The notes: generated from the sequence alone by a model not told the origin. Shown: positions 37,601 through 46,418, counted from the stretch's first letter. The stretch: DNA of 64,000 bases from Bradyrhizobium sp. WBAH42 (GCF_024585265.1 NZ_CP036533.1:2923001-2987000), one strand, 5' to 3'. Numbers and translations: made by a program.

Positions 37601-39653
37601 GATAGCGCAAAATCCGATTCCCCCAGGCCGACATAGCGGGGCAGCACGTGCCGCACTGGAACGAAGGACCGTCCACATTCCAGACGTGCAGAACGATTCT
37701 GAATACGTTTACGGAGCGAAGAACGTCGAGGCGATTCGGACAATTCTGGGGGTGCCCATTATCAAGGGGAGAAATTTACTCGGCGTCATTATGATCTTCC
37801 GCTTGGAGGTAAAGCCGTTTACCGAGAAGCAAATAGCTCTTGTCGAGACGTTCGCTGACCAAGCCGCCATTGCGATCGAGAACACCCGGCTCTTCGACGA
37901 CACGAGGGAGGCGCTGGAGCGGCAGACCGCAACCGGAGACGTGCTCAAGATCATAAGCCGGTCATCCGTCGACCTAGAGAAGGTACTCGAAACGCTTGTT
38001 GAGACGGTGGCTCGCCTCTGCCGGGCTGACCAGGTGTACATGTTTCATCTTCGCCATGATCTTTGGCACTTGATCGCCGATTACGGCTTATCGACTGAGG
38101 CAAGAGAATTCTTCAAGACGAACCCATTCACGCCTGGCCGGGGCTCGACGTCTGGTCGAGCAGCAATGGAGCTTCGTGCTGTTTCCATCACTGACGTCTT
38201 GCAAGATCCGGAATACGCTCTCAGCGAAGGGCAAGCCATCGCGGGTTATCGGTCGACGCTTGGCGTTCCGTTGCTTCGGGAGAATACCCTCATAGGCGTT
38301 TTCAGCATTGTACGTACGCGCGTTGACCCCTTCGCGAGCAAGGAGATCGAACTCGCCACCAGCTTCGCCGACCAGGCGGTGATCGCAATCGAGAATGCTC
38401 GCCTATTCGATGAGTTGCGCGAGCGGCAGGCAGAGCTACGCGTAACCTTCGATAATATGGGCGATGGCGTTGCGATGTTTGGTCCGGACAGGCGGCTGGT
38501 AGCCTGGAATCGTAATTTTCAGGAGATGCTCGATTTGCCTGACGCAGTGCTCGTCAGCCGCCCGAGGTTTGCCGAACTCTTCCGTTACCTCGCTGCACGA
38601 GGCGAGTTTGGTTCCGCTGATCTTGAGGCGGAACTGGGTCGCAGCGTCGACGATGCGAGCCGGGAGATGCGCTACGAGCGCATACGGCCCGATGGCCGCA
38701 TCATCGAGGTACGGCGAAATCCAGTGCCTGAGGGGGGCTTTGTACTGATTTACGCGGATATCACGGAGCGCAAGCGAGCCGAAGAGGCAATCCGCCTCGC
38801 GCGCGACGCCGCCCAAAACGCGTTGCGGGACTTGCAAACGGCACAAGACCGCCTGGTTCAGACTGAGAAGCTCGCTTCGCTTGGCCAGCTCACCGCCGGC
38901 ATCGCGCACGAAATAAAAAATCCGCTCAACTTTATCAACAACTTCGCGGCTCTCTCGGCAGAGTTGACTGATGAACTCAGCGATACATTGCGTCCCGTTC
39001 CGTTCGACGAGAGGGTTCGTGGCGATGTTGAAGAGCTAACCGGGACGCTGAAGTCAAACCTCGCAAAAGTCGTTCAGCACGGCAAGCGCGCGGATTCGAT
39101 CGTCAAGAACATGCTGCTGCACTCGCGCGAAGGGTCAAGCGAGTTGCGAGCGGTCGATATCAATGGGCTGGTGGATGAAAGCCTGAACCTTGCGTACCAC
39201 GGCGCGCGTGCCGAAAAGCCCGGCTTCAACATTACGCTGCAGCGTCAATTTGACGCTGCGGCCGGTGAGGCTGAGCTATTCCCGCAGGAGATCACCCGCG
39301 CGTTGTTGAACCTCATCTCGAATGGTTTCTATGCGGCGACCAAACGAACGGCCGAGAATGGCCCAGAGGCAACTGAGCCGACATTGTTGGTTAGCACCAA
39401 AAATCTGGGCGCTTCAGTTGAGATACGCATTCGGGACAACGGCACCGGCATACCGGCTGACGTGAAGGAGAAGATATTCAACCCCTTTTTCACTACAAAG
39501 CCCGCCGGTGAAGGAACGGGACTCGGCTTGTCTATGACTCACGACATCATCGTGAAACAACATGGCGGCACGATCCGGGTTAACACTGAGCCCGGCTTAT
39601 TTACAGAATTCATCGTCACGCTGCCGCGTGCCATGTCCGTCAAAAGCCGCTAA
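34632..39653 (+). CDS. Giant hybrid-free sensor kinase: seven GAF domains, PAS, HisKA, ATPase
   Basis: 1673 residues with seven tandem GAF modules (about 65-210, 246-390, 419-555, 590-725, 767-900, 945-1080, 1112-1255), each preceded by a QQxTATxxVLxxI-type linker helix and ending FADQAVIAIEN, which indicates internal duplication. A PAS domain (about 1273-1380) and the kinase core follow: phospho-accepting His1426 in IAHEIKNPLNF, and ATP-binding boxes DNGTGIP, FFTTKPAGEGTGLGLS. ATG at 34632 gives the sensible start. No membrane helices. The next gene, 11 bases on, is a single-domain response regulator, its probable partner. Confidence 0.93.
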   Translation: MDRPDEENRPAQARRTRTSRPAKARQKSLDARDRRLGELTRELEEALQQQTATSEVLSIIRKSPADAQPVFEAIVQSAARLCGALFSIVYLRESDRLHVAATKNFSPLATNQIKERPELRQLNRSYAGGRAVLDRTIVHVHDVLEDPDYSREFALAGGWRAVLAVPLLHEGKSVGVVSVGKVEPKPFSDRQVQLLQTFADQAVIAIENVRMFQEVQVKTRDLEEALRYQSGGANILNVIASSPTDVQPVLNAIVESACEVCEANDAAVLLKDGNDLRFRAHHGPIDINLEKWPITRGWTAGRAFVDGKPVHLRDTLSDEGKEFPDSAALSAFPYTNSRVRSVLSVPMLRESEPVGVILLRRTEMRPFSDKQIALLQTFADQAVIAIENTRLFNDTQAALERQTATAEILKVIASSPDDVQPVFEAIVSSAKRLLGGRASALYRIVNGMLQLEAFTSLDPESDEALKRSFPVPASEYPQLALVEKGESFQFADTEKDAPEIQTRIARLRGFRSVLLTPLVHNRTTIGLVVVSRTQVGSFADRHVDLMRTFADQAVIAIENVRLLNETKESLAHQTATSDVLQAIGSSMADTQPVFEKILDSVERLFESRQCAVMLGAADGMMHLAARRGIGADAMDRFYPLPLAQTMAGNVLERKQQTYVPSALSPLASPVMRRVAETAGDFSVVLTPMLWEGRGIGVINLSRAPNAVFSEKELALLRTFADQAVIAIQNARLFNELQARTRDLSESLQQQTATADVLKVISRSTFNLQKVLETLVESAARLCDAERANIFQRDGELYRLLVNYGFSRELEEYLKQYPLTSGRGTIVGRAVLEGKTIHVPDVLTDPEYTSHDYQSRGNWRSCLGVPLSRDGEILGVFFLTRSEVRPFTQKQIELVTTFADQAVIAIKNVELFEEVRAKTRDLEESLQQQTATAEVLEVISRSAFDLKAVFDTVAEHSVKLCDADRAIIFRYDGKLLHIATAFNTAPGFIEWIAQNPIPPGRHSGAARAALERRTVHIPDVQNDSEYVYGAKNVEAIRTILGVPIIKGRNLLGVIMIFRLEVKPFTEKQIALVETFADQAAIAIENTRLFDDTREALERQTATGDVLKIISRSSVDLEKVLETLVETVARLCRADQVYMFHLRHDLWHLIADYGLSTEAREFFKTNPFTPGRGSTSGRAAMELRAVSITDVLQDPEYALSEGQAIAGYRSTLGVPLLRENTLIGVFSIVRTRVDPFASKEIELATSFADQAVIAIENARLFDELRERQAELRVTFDNMGDGVAMFGPDRRLVAWNRNFQEMLDLPDAVLVSRPRFAELFRYLAARGEFGSADLEAELGRSVDDASREMRYERIRPDGRIIEVRRNPVPEGGFVLIYADITERKRAEEAIRLARDAAQNALRDLQTAQDRLVQTEKLASLGQLTAGIAHEIKNPLNFINNFAALSAELTDELSDTLRPVPFDERVRGDVEELTGTLKSNLAKVVQHGKRADSIVKNMLLHSREGSSELRAVDINGLVDESLNLAYHGARAEKPGFNITLQRQFDAAAGEAELFPQEITRALLNLISNGFYAATKRTAENGPEATEPTLLVSTKNLGASVEIRIRDNGTGIPADVKEKIFNPFFTTKPAGEGTGLGLSMTHDIIVKQHGGTIRVNTEPGLFTEFIVTLPRAMSVKSR

Positions 39654-39664
39654 CGGAGCCCAAA

Positions 39665-40048
39665 TTGAGCACCTATATTGTTGTCGTCGATGACGAACCC
39701 GATGTGGAAGAAATGTTCAAGCAGCACTTCCGGCGAGATCTGCGATCCGGACGCTTTGTGATGGAATTTGCGCTCTCTGCGCCAGCCGCGCTGGAGAAGG
39801 TGAAAACTATTCCTGATCCGTCGCTGATCTTGATACTTTCAGACATCAACATGCCAGGGATGACCGGTCTTGAAATGCTGCCCAAGGTGAAGGCGGAACG
39901 TCCGAACGTTCCCGTTATCATGATTACCGCCTATGGGGACGAAGCAACAAGAAGAAAAGCGACCGAGCTTGGGGCCGCGGGATTACTTCCCAAACCAATC
40001 GACTTCAGCCTCTTACGCGGAAAAATCGACGAGCGTCTGGAGCGGTAG
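39665..40048 (+). CDS. Single-domain response regulator
   Basis: A 127-residue CheY-like receiver. The acidic pocket (VVDDEPD) is at the N-terminus, the phospho-acceptor is D60 in LSDINMPG, the conserved Thr is in MITAYGD and the Lys in LPKPID. There is no output domain, so it probably relays phosphate or binds a partner. The TTG start at 39665 (GGAG upstream) follows the kinase by 11 bases, so the two form a kinase/receiver operon. Confidence 0.92.
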   Translation: MSTYIVVVDDEPDVEEMFKQHFRRDLRSGRFVMEFALSAPAALEKVKTIPDPSLILILSDINMPGMTGLEMLPKVKAERPNVPVIMITAYGDEATRRKATELGAAGLLPKPIDFSLLRGKIDERLER

Positions 40049-40500
40049 TCTGGTTTGACCTATACCATGCCCAATCCACCGGCGCCATGTCTGCCAACGG
40101 CCCCACTTGCGAAGTTGTGTCTTGAGGGCCGGAAGTCCGCTCGTTGGGCCAGAGCGGACCAGATTTACTCGACCTGAGTTCTTCGCGTTTTGACCGAAGC
40201 GAACATCTACGTTCGGATCTTCGGTGTTAGGGAAGAATAGTTGCTAGCCGTTGACGTTGTAGTCGGCGATGGCTCCTTGCCCCTCTTACGAAGCCAGCCA
40301 GTCAATGAAGATTTGTCGTCGATCCTTCTTTGATGTGGTCGTGCACGCAACAGTTCATGATCGTGATCAGCGATATTATCGACACAATTTCAGCGAGCAA
40401 GCACTGCCACGAGGTGCCCGTCACTTGACCGGTCAAGGGCCCTTCGTCATATTTTTCCGCGAAAGACGAGCCATAAGACTCGTCGGCTTCGGAGGAAGAC
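40049..40500. other. 452-base intergenic stretch with a short palindrome
   Basis: Contains GTCCGCT at 40135-40141 and AGCGGAC at 40153-40159, an inverted repeat of the AAGTCCGC-type that recurs at 41989-42019. No coding region is evident; the rest is probably the control region of the esterase gene. Confidence 0.4.
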
Positions 40501-41832
40501 ATGAACAACACATGGGCCGTCCTTGCGGGGACGATGATCTCAGCTGCAACGTTCTCGACCGCCACCTGGGCCCAAACTCCGCCTCCGTCCAACTGTGTCA
40601 CCCAGAACATGGGTGTGCCGCCCAACGCCAACACGTCGGACAAAGGGGCGCCGTTCTTCATCGACACGACCGGCCTCGACTTCCAGACCAAGCCGCCGAC
40701 CCGCGATCCCAAGAGCGCGAACTATCCGCCCGCGACCGAGCTTGCGGACGGCACGCTGCCGCCGGCCGGCGCGGAGGGAAATTTCATCATAGGCCCGACA
40801 CACAATCCGGCGCCCGAGACGATCGCAAAGGAGGGTGTGCCGAAAGGCACCATCACGACGTTCACGCTGTCGTCCAAGGACAGCGTGATCTACAACCCCG
40901 GCCTAATCCGTGACGACATACCCGGCTGCGGCAACTCTTCGATCATGAGCACGACGACGGTGTCGGGCGACAAATCCAACATGATCGTTACCACCAGCCA
41001 TCCCGGCACATGGACCCGCAATATCGAGGTCTATGTGCCGGCGAATTATGTCCGGGGCACAGAAATCCCGTTCATCGTGCTCGGCGACGGCGGCTCCACC
41101 GCCTGGAGGGACATGAACACGACGCTGGATAATCTGATCGCGCAGCGTCGCGTGCCGCCGATGGTGTCGATCCAGGTCGGCAATGGTGGACAGGACGCAC
41201 AAGGCGCGCAGCGTGGGCGCGAATACGACACTGTGTCGGGCACCTACGCGCAATTTATCGAGCGTGAGGTATTGCCGCTGGTCGAAGAGAAGGCCGGCGT
41301 GAAGCTGACGAAAAATCCCGATGGGCGCGCCACAATGGGGTTGAGCTCGAGCGGCACTGCGGCTTTCACCATGGCGTGGTTTAGTCCCGAGCTGTATCGC
41401 CGGGTGCTGGCCTATTCGCCCACCATGGTGAACCAGCAATGGCCGTGGAATCCGGCATTGCGCGGCGGTGCCTGGGAATATCACAGCGCGTGGGCGGGGC
41501 CGGCTGGTCCCAACCTGATCGTGAAGGCAGGCCAGCTGACGCCGTCGGATCAGCCGGCAGGCGCGCCGCTCATCCCGGGTTCCCCGACAAAACCGATCCG
41601 CTACTGGTTCGAGATGGGGGATCAGGACCTGTTCTATCCCAATCCGACAATCCCTGACGGCATGCACGACTGGACGCTGTCCGCCGCGCTGATGGCAAAA
41701 GTGCTGGCGGAGAAAGGCTATCACTATCAGTACCTGTTTGCGCGCAACGCCAAGCATGTCGACCGCCCGACAGTGGCGCAGACGCTGCCTTCGGCGCTGG
41801 AATGGCTGTGGAAGGGCTATCAGATTCCGTGA
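40501..41832 (+). CDS. Secreted alpha/beta-hydrolase, esterase-D/enterochelin-esterase type
   Basis: 443 residues with a Sec signal peptide (N-terminal 25 residues ending TATWA-QT). The fold of the esterase PF00756 type is suggested by EVYVPANYVRGTEIPFIVLGDGG, the nucleophile Ser282 in GLSSSG, an Asp in MGDQDLF and the catalytic His in RNAKHVDRPT. It is expected in the periplasm and to hydrolyse an ester of a sugar or siderophore-like compound. The Asn/Pro-rich N-terminal 100 residues are an extra region without recognised fold. Confidence 0.85.
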   Translation: MNNTWAVLAGTMISAATFSTATWAQTPPPSNCVTQNMGVPPNANTSDKGAPFFIDTTGLDFQTKPPTRDPKSANYPPATELADGTLPPAGAEGNFIIGPTHNPAPETIAKEGVPKGTITTFTLSSKDSVIYNPGLIRDDIPGCGNSSIMSTTTVSGDKSNMIVTTSHPGTWTRNIEVYVPANYVRGTEIPFIVLGDGGSTAWRDMNTTLDNLIAQRRVPPMVSIQVGNGGQDAQGAQRGREYDTVSGTYAQFIEREVLPLVEEKAGVKLTKNPDGRATMGLSSSGTAAFTMAWFSPELYRRVLAYSPTMVNQQWPWNPALRGGAWEYHSAWAGPAGPNLIVKAGQLTPSDQPAGAPLIPGSPTKPIRYWFEMGDQDLFYPNPTIPDGMHDWTLSAALMAKVLAEKGYHYQYLFARNAKHVDRPTVAQTLPSALEWLWKGYQIP

Positions 41833-41988
41833 GGTATTAGCCACGTAACGGCGAGAAGCCCGGCAATCTTCCAACCGATCAGGCAAGCAAATTCACTCTG
41901 GTGATCAATCAGAACCGCAAAGACGCTTGGCATCGCCGTGCCTCCGACCATGTTGGCTCTCGCTGACGGAGTGACCGAATAGCGCGTT

Positions 41989-42019
41989 GATGTCCGAGTT
42001 TGACCCCCAAGCGGACATC
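41989..42019. repeat. Short palindrome (GATGTCCG / CGGACATC)
   Basis: GATGTCCG at 41989-41996 and CGGACATC at 42012-42019 are a perfect 8-base inverted repeat around a 15-base loop. The arm sequence is close to the palindrome at 40135-40159. Lies in the 248-base gap between convergent genes and could end transcripts. Confidence 0.55.
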
Positions 42020-42080
42020 GTTGCGTCGCGAGAGCCGCACTGCGCGGCGACAGTAAGCCCTCAACGGTAATTGATGCCCT

Positions 42081-42920
42081 TCAAGCCGCGCCCCGCGCAG
42101 CTGCCATCTGTCGCGCGGCCTTCTCTTGTGCGAGAGCTGCTTCCAGCCGCGAGATGCTTTCCTGGAGTCGTTGGTTGTTTTCCAAAAGACGCTGGCTGGT
42201 CAGAAGGAGGATATGGTAGCCGAATTGCTGATCACTCTGAAAATAGATTTCAAGTAGCCTTTCATAAGTTATGGTCAGGACTTGGCCCTCTTCTATGCAC
42301 TCGACAGTCGCGGTTCGCCGGTTATCGGGTGTGAGAAAGCCAAGCTCTCCCATGAAGCGCCCTGGCGGAAGCTCGACGCCGATTTCTTTGACGAGAAACG
42401 TCCCGGTGACGATGAGGAACATCTCCGAAGCGGCATCACCCTTCCTGAAGAGTATGTCGCCTCGGCGATATCTACGTTCGGTCATGAATGGTTTGAGCCA
42501 TTCCATCGACCTGTCACCCCGCGTCGCGTTACGTGCTTTCTTAACGAGCTTGAGCAGTTGGCGGAGGCGAACGGCATTGACTGGCAACAGCAGCAGATAA
42601 AGCAGAAAGGTGGCGACGCTTCCAGAAAGCGCGCAAGAAATTGCGAAGAATGTACAGCCGACCATATTCGCGACCCGCAGCGGCACCATTCTCTGCATCA
42701 GCAAGGTAGCGACAAAGAATATGGCGCCAACTAAGGCGAACATGTTGGCGAGCGTGATGTTCACCAACACAATCTCAAACAGCCGATTGAACAGTGCGTC
42801 GTAGGTGATGTTGTCGGGATCAAGTCCCATTTGAATGAGGATCTTTGCGATCCTGAAATTGTCGGCCGCTGTATCAAGGATGCGGTCTAGAATTCTCGAA
42901 AAATCTGCATTGGAATTCAT
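42081..42920 (-). CDS. Membrane cyclic-nucleotide-binding domain protein
   Basis: 279 residues from the ATG at 42920 (AGGGGTGAT upstream). Three membrane helices (about 50-125: LFEIVLVNITLANMFALVGAIFF, VANMVGCTFFAISCAL, VATFLLYLLLLP) precede a CNBD-type beta-barrel (about 145-250: YRRGDILFRKGDAASEMFLIVTG, FMGELGFLTPDNRRTATVEC). A C-terminal coiled coil (LLENNQRLQESISRLEAALAQEKA) follows. The arrangement of three helices plus CNBD recalls Popeye-like proteins. It may sense cAMP or another ligand at the membrane; the downstream effector is unknown. Confidence 0.82.
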   Translation of the reverse strand: MNSNADFSRILDRILDTAADNFRIAKILIQMGLDPDNITYDALFNRLFEIVLVNITLANMFALVGAIFFVATLLMQRMVPLRVANMVGCTFFAISCALSGSVATFLLYLLLLPVNAVRLRQLLKLVKKARNATRGDRSMEWLKPFMTERRYRRGDILFRKGDAASEMFLIVTGTFLVKEIGVELPPGRFMGELGFLTPDNRRTATVECIEEGQVLTITYERLLEIYFQSDQQFGYHILLLTSQRLLENNQRLQESISRLEAALAQEKAARQMAAARGAA

Positions 42921-43208
42921 CAGATCACCCCTATGCAAACATTCGGTTTTGCAGGAGCTCGCGGACACGTGACAGTCGAAGTCGGACAGCACGAGCGGTA
43001 TCGATCCACGTTCAGTATTACCCGGCGCGGTTGTTTTTAGCGATCACGAGCGTGTGGCCGGTATCGTGTCAACGCTCAGGCCGGGCAGGGCTCCGGGGGG
43101 CTTCGTCCTGCGATGCACAAAGCCGTTTCTGCCCGTAGACGGGTTCCTTCGCCGAGGGGGCGCCGCTTGTGACCCAGAGCAGTCGCCGGCCTCCACATAG
43201 ATCAATTA

Positions 43209-43382
43209 TCAAAACCAACACCTAATCGGCTCGTCTCCTACAATGAGCTCGGACAGAGCGGGTGGCAAGGAGCGTTGAACTGCAAGGTCTCTTTGGCACT
43301 TCCGTTCAAGTAAGTACGCAAAGGAGATCGCTAAGATGATTGATGCAACGCCGGCAAGGTAAGGCCACCGTTCGCCGCTCAT
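43209..43382 (-). CDS. Possible small membrane protein (57 aa)
   Basis: ATG at 43382 has GGAG six bases upstream. One membrane helix (WPYLAGVASIILAISFAYLL) and a short hydrophilic tail. No homologue recognised. The gene could be a chance frame. Confidence 0.4.
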   Translation of the reverse strand: MSGERWPYLAGVASIILAISFAYLLERKCQRDLAVQRSLPPALSELIVGDEPIRCWF

Positions 43383-43710
43383 GGAGCACTCCGTAGCAGG
43401 AGGGTTGGCAATCATTCCCCGAGCCTTGGTTCTAGTAAGTTACCACTTCATACTTCGCCCTCGTCAGATGTGAATTGGTTCACATCCCACCATTTTGTTT
43501 TCGTCTTTGTGCTAAGCCTCAGCGGTCGCGTCTGCCACGGCCGCAAGTGGCCCTTAGCGCCGAACGTCCATATTCGCGTTGACCTGAGCTCTCTGTGGTA
43601 CACCGGACACGACCACGGACATAGCCGATCGACCCGAAGTCAGCATCTGCGGTTGCGCCTTCTGGTTGTGACTAATCATTCGACCTTCCATCGCTATCAG
43701 ATATCGGCGT
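43383..43710. other. 328-base gap with no recognised feature
   Basis: No credible coding frame or regulatory element seen; it separates two small leftward genes. Confidence 0.25.
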
Positions 43711-43950
43711 TCATTCACCCGATAGGATGCCTCGCGGATCGCTACCCCGGTGCGAGGCGACGTAGTCGATTTCGCCTCGCGAAATACCGATATCCATAAG
43801 CTCCCTGTCACTTAAGTCGCACAAGTTGGCCAGTAATCTCCGGCGCTTGTGCCACTCCTGAAATGCATTCCAGTATGCTTCGAGAGGACTGTAGACCTGC
43901 CGCCTTTCCGCTGCCGGTCCCAGCTCGGCGGTCCCGTGGATCGTGCTCAT
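43711..43950 (-). CDS. DUF1127 family small basic protein
   Basis: 79 residues with the characteristic DUF1127 C-terminus LCDLSDRELMDIGISRGEIDYVA. The N-terminal part includes a helical stretch with YWNAFQEWHKRRRLLANL. DUF1127 proteins are small, arginine-rich and linked to stress or RNA-related regulation in alphaproteobacteria. ATG at 43950 gives the usual length. It diverges from the regulator gene at 44095, leaving about 145 bases for two promoters. Confidence 0.85.
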   Translation of the reverse strand: MSTIHGTAELGPAAERRQVYSPLEAYWNAFQEWHKRRRLLANLCDLSDRELMDIGISRGEIDYVASHRGSDPRGILSGE

Positions 43951-44094
43951 TGAGGGTGTCCTGCCTGGACTGTTCACTAGGCGGAAGTTGCCGCAAGAGG
44001 TGCCGGCGCGCTTAACTGGCGGCTTACATTTCTCTTACCGGCGGCTTATTCTTCATGGGCTCATACAGAAGTGGCCCCGAGAAGGAATGGCAGC

Positions 44095-45645
44095 TTGCGC
44101 TATCTTTTCGAGGAATACGCATTCGACACCGACCGGCGCGAGTTGCATCGCGGGGCACACGTCGTTTCCGTCGCACCGCAGGTGTTCGATCTGCTTGATT
44201 ACCTGATCCGCAACCGGGAGCGGGTCGTCAGCAAAGACGACCTCATCAACGCCGTTTGGGATGGGCGCAGCGTTTCGGATGCAGCACTGACGACCCGGCT
44301 GAATGTCGCCCGAAGCGCTATCGGCGACTCCGGGGAGGAGCAGCGCCTGATCAAGACGTTGCCACGCAAGGGATTCCGTTTCGTCGGACAGGTGCGGGAG
44401 GCGCAAGACGTTGCGGGCCTAAATCCCGGCGATGCGCCCGAGAGTGCTCCTGCGCTTCCCGACAAGCCGTCCATCGTCGTGCTGCCGTTTGAGAACATGA
44501 GCGGCGACCCCGAGCAGGGGTATTTTGCCGATGGGATGGTCGAGGAAATCACGACGGCGCTGTCGCGGTTCAAATGGCTCTTCGTGATCGCGCACAATTC
44601 GAGCTTCACCTTCAAAGGCCGAGCCGTCGATATCAAGGAAGTCGGCCGCAGGCTTGGCGTGCGCTATATCCTTGAGGGGTCTGTGCGCAAGGCGGCGGGT
44701 AAAGTCCGCATCACCGGGCAATTGATTGATGCGACTACGGGGGTGCACATCTGGGCGGACAGGTTCGAGCGTGCTCTGACAGACGTTTTCACTCTCCAGG
44801 ACGAAGTGACGGTCGCTGTTGTCTCGGCCATTGAGCCAAAATTGTTGCAAACAGAAATTGCAATGGCGACGCGGCGGCGAGCGGAGAACCTCACGGCGTA
44901 TGATTTTCATCTCCGAGCCATGCAACAGTACTATTCGTTTACCCGCGAAGGGCTGGCCGAGGCGATCACGCTGGCTCATCGAGCCTTGGAGCTGGAACCT
45001 CGGTTCGGCCTTGTCGCGGCCCTGGGAGGTCTCTGTCATCTGCAAAACGTCGTTTTGGGCTATGCTGTCGATCCGCAATTCGAGCGCAAGGAAGCAATTC
45101 GGTTTGCCCGCATGGCCCTGAGCTTCGACGATAATGATCCAGACACGTTAGCACGTGCGTCCCTCATCTCGGCGTACATGGTCGGCGATTGTGAAAGTGC
45201 GATCGAACTGGCTGACCGCGCGGTCGCGCTCAACTCAAATTCATTTAACGCATGGCACTACAGAGGCACGGTCTATAGAGTTGCGGGGCTGCCGGAGGAA
45301 GCGATCCGGAGCTTTGAACCTGCCATTCGCATCAGCCCGGTAGACCCGCGACTACAACGGTTGTTTGCAGGAATGGGGCTAGCCTTTATTGAGCTTCGTC
45401 GCTTTGACGAGGCCATCGCCGCAGGGAAGAAAGCTCAACGTCAAAGCCCCTCCTATGTGGGAACTTACCGCTGTCTCGCGTCGGCTTTCGCCCATCTCGG
45501 ACGCGACGCTGAGGCGCGTGAGGCGGCGGCGCGTCTGCTTGAGACCGATCCCACATTTACAATATCTGCGTTGATCGCCCGAGGCGGGTACTCAAACGCG
45601 AAGCTGCTGGTTGAGGGCCTTCGGAAAGCGGGGTTGCCCGAATAG
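44095..45645 (+). CDS. Winged-helix/TolB-like/TPR transcriptional regulator, paralogue 2
   Basis: Same plan and length as paralogue 1 at 32951-34522. The winged helix shares NRERVVSKDDLINAVW nearly residue for residue, then DGMVEEITTALSRFKWLFVIA in the TolB-like region and TPR repeats ending RKAGLPE (paralogue 1 ends RIAGLPE). The start is TTG at 44095, with AAGGA upstream, in the same relation to the coding sequence as in paralogue 1. Probably a one-component regulator; duplicated copies 11 kb apart with separate upstream regions suggest different signals. It shares the divergent region with the DUF1127 gene. Confidence 0.85.
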   Translation: MRYLFEEYAFDTDRRELHRGAHVVSVAPQVFDLLDYLIRNRERVVSKDDLINAVWDGRSVSDAALTTRLNVARSAIGDSGEEQRLIKTLPRKGFRFVGQVREAQDVAGLNPGDAPESAPALPDKPSIVVLPFENMSGDPEQGYFADGMVEEITTALSRFKWLFVIAHNSSFTFKGRAVDIKEVGRRLGVRYILEGSVRKAAGKVRITGQLIDATTGVHIWADRFERALTDVFTLQDEVTVAVVSAIEPKLLQTEIAMATRRRAENLTAYDFHLRAMQQYYSFTREGLAEAITLAHRALELEPRFGLVAALGGLCHLQNVVLGYAVDPQFERKEAIRFARMALSFDDNDPDTLARASLISAYMVGDCESAIELADRAVALNSNSFNAWHYRGTVYRVAGLPEEAIRSFEPAIRISPVDPRLQRLFAGMGLAFIELRRFDEAIAAGKKAQRQSPSYVGTYRCLASAFAHLGRDAEAREAAARLLETDPTFTISALIARGGYSNAKLLVEGLRKAGLPE

Positions 45646-46002
45646 ACCGTGCTCGCCCGCATCAGCGGGTCGATCTATAGGCGCGATTTGCCGCGGCGCA
45701 TGAGTCTGCTGTTGGCCCTTGCCGGTCACCTTCCGAAGGGACGCGCATGTCCGGTTATGAGGTACAATCCGACATTGTGACTTTGCCGCTGGGTCATTAA
45801 CTCTTGTAAATCCCAAGCCGCTCAGTGACGACTATATTTTTGGAATGGCGGGGGTATTTGAATTGGTTCGGGAGTGCTGCTGACCCTCTATGGCGGGAAA
45901 GTGGTCGCCTCCGCGAACAGTCTTGTTCGTGGATTCAGTCATGTTGCTCTCAGAAAAATTCAGTGAGCGAACCATTTCCAACATGGATGTCGCATTGGAC
46001 CG
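45646..46002. other. 357-base gap after regulator paralogue 2
   Basis: Frames here are short and overlap each other; none has a ribosome-binding site. No feature can be supported. Confidence 0.25.
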
Positions 46003-46290
46003 ATGCCGCTGGCATTCGAAGGTCATCCAGCGCGGAAGTTCGTCGCGGAAAAAATCGTGGAGTGCGCCAACAAGCACACGCAGACGCTCGGCGGTTTGAC
46101 CGAGGCGGGCAGGCGGGCGGTCGCTGAACTCGCAGCCGAAATCCTTGGAAACGAATTGAGCTACTGCAAGACCTTCGGCAACACGAGCACGATCTCGATT
46201 TCCTGCTTGAGGATGCGGCCGGCTATGTCTGCTATGAGCAGAGAGAAGTCATCCTCAATCGTAGCGGCTGTAGCTTCGTCATTGGCGTAG
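46003..46290 (+). CDS. Doubtful small protein (95 aa), overlapping an antisense frame
   Basis: The first 49 residues (MPLAFEGHPARKFVAEKIVEC, LTEAGRRAVAELAAEILG) have coding-like composition, but the second half overlaps, antisense, the frame at 46161-46418 and looks random. No ribosome-binding site. It may be a truncated gene. Confidence 0.3.
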   Translation: MPLAFEGHPARKFVAEKIVECANKHTQTLGGLTEAGRRAVAELAAEILGNELSYCKTFGNTSTISISCLRMRPAMSAMSREKSSSIVAAVASSLA

Positions 46291-46418
46291 ACGTACAGAA
46301 GAGGGCCTTCCACTTCCGCAAAACGAACACCGGTAAAAACGCGGTCAAACTCGTCTGCTCCAAGGATCGCAGCTACGCGGGCCTGAATGGCGAAGTCTTG
46401 AATGTCAGTTAAGTTCAT
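46161..46418 (-). CDS. Hypothetical protein (85 aa)
   Basis: A coherent small acidic protein (FDRVFTGVRFAEVEGPLLYVYANDEATAATIEDDFSLLIADIAGRIL) whose alternating hydrophobic pattern and composition resemble a real soluble domain. No family recognised. Of the two overlapping frames this one is the more credible. Confidence 0.45.
   Translation of the reverse strand: MNLTDIQDFAIQARVAAILGADEFDRVFTGVRFAEVEGPLLYVYANDEATAATIEDDFSLLIADIAGRILKQEIEIVLVLPKVLQ

Noticed and set aside
46003..46290. Toxin-antitoxin pair with the antisense frame at 46161-46418
   Set aside because: The frames overlap convergently on opposite strands, with no ribosome sites; at most one is a gene.
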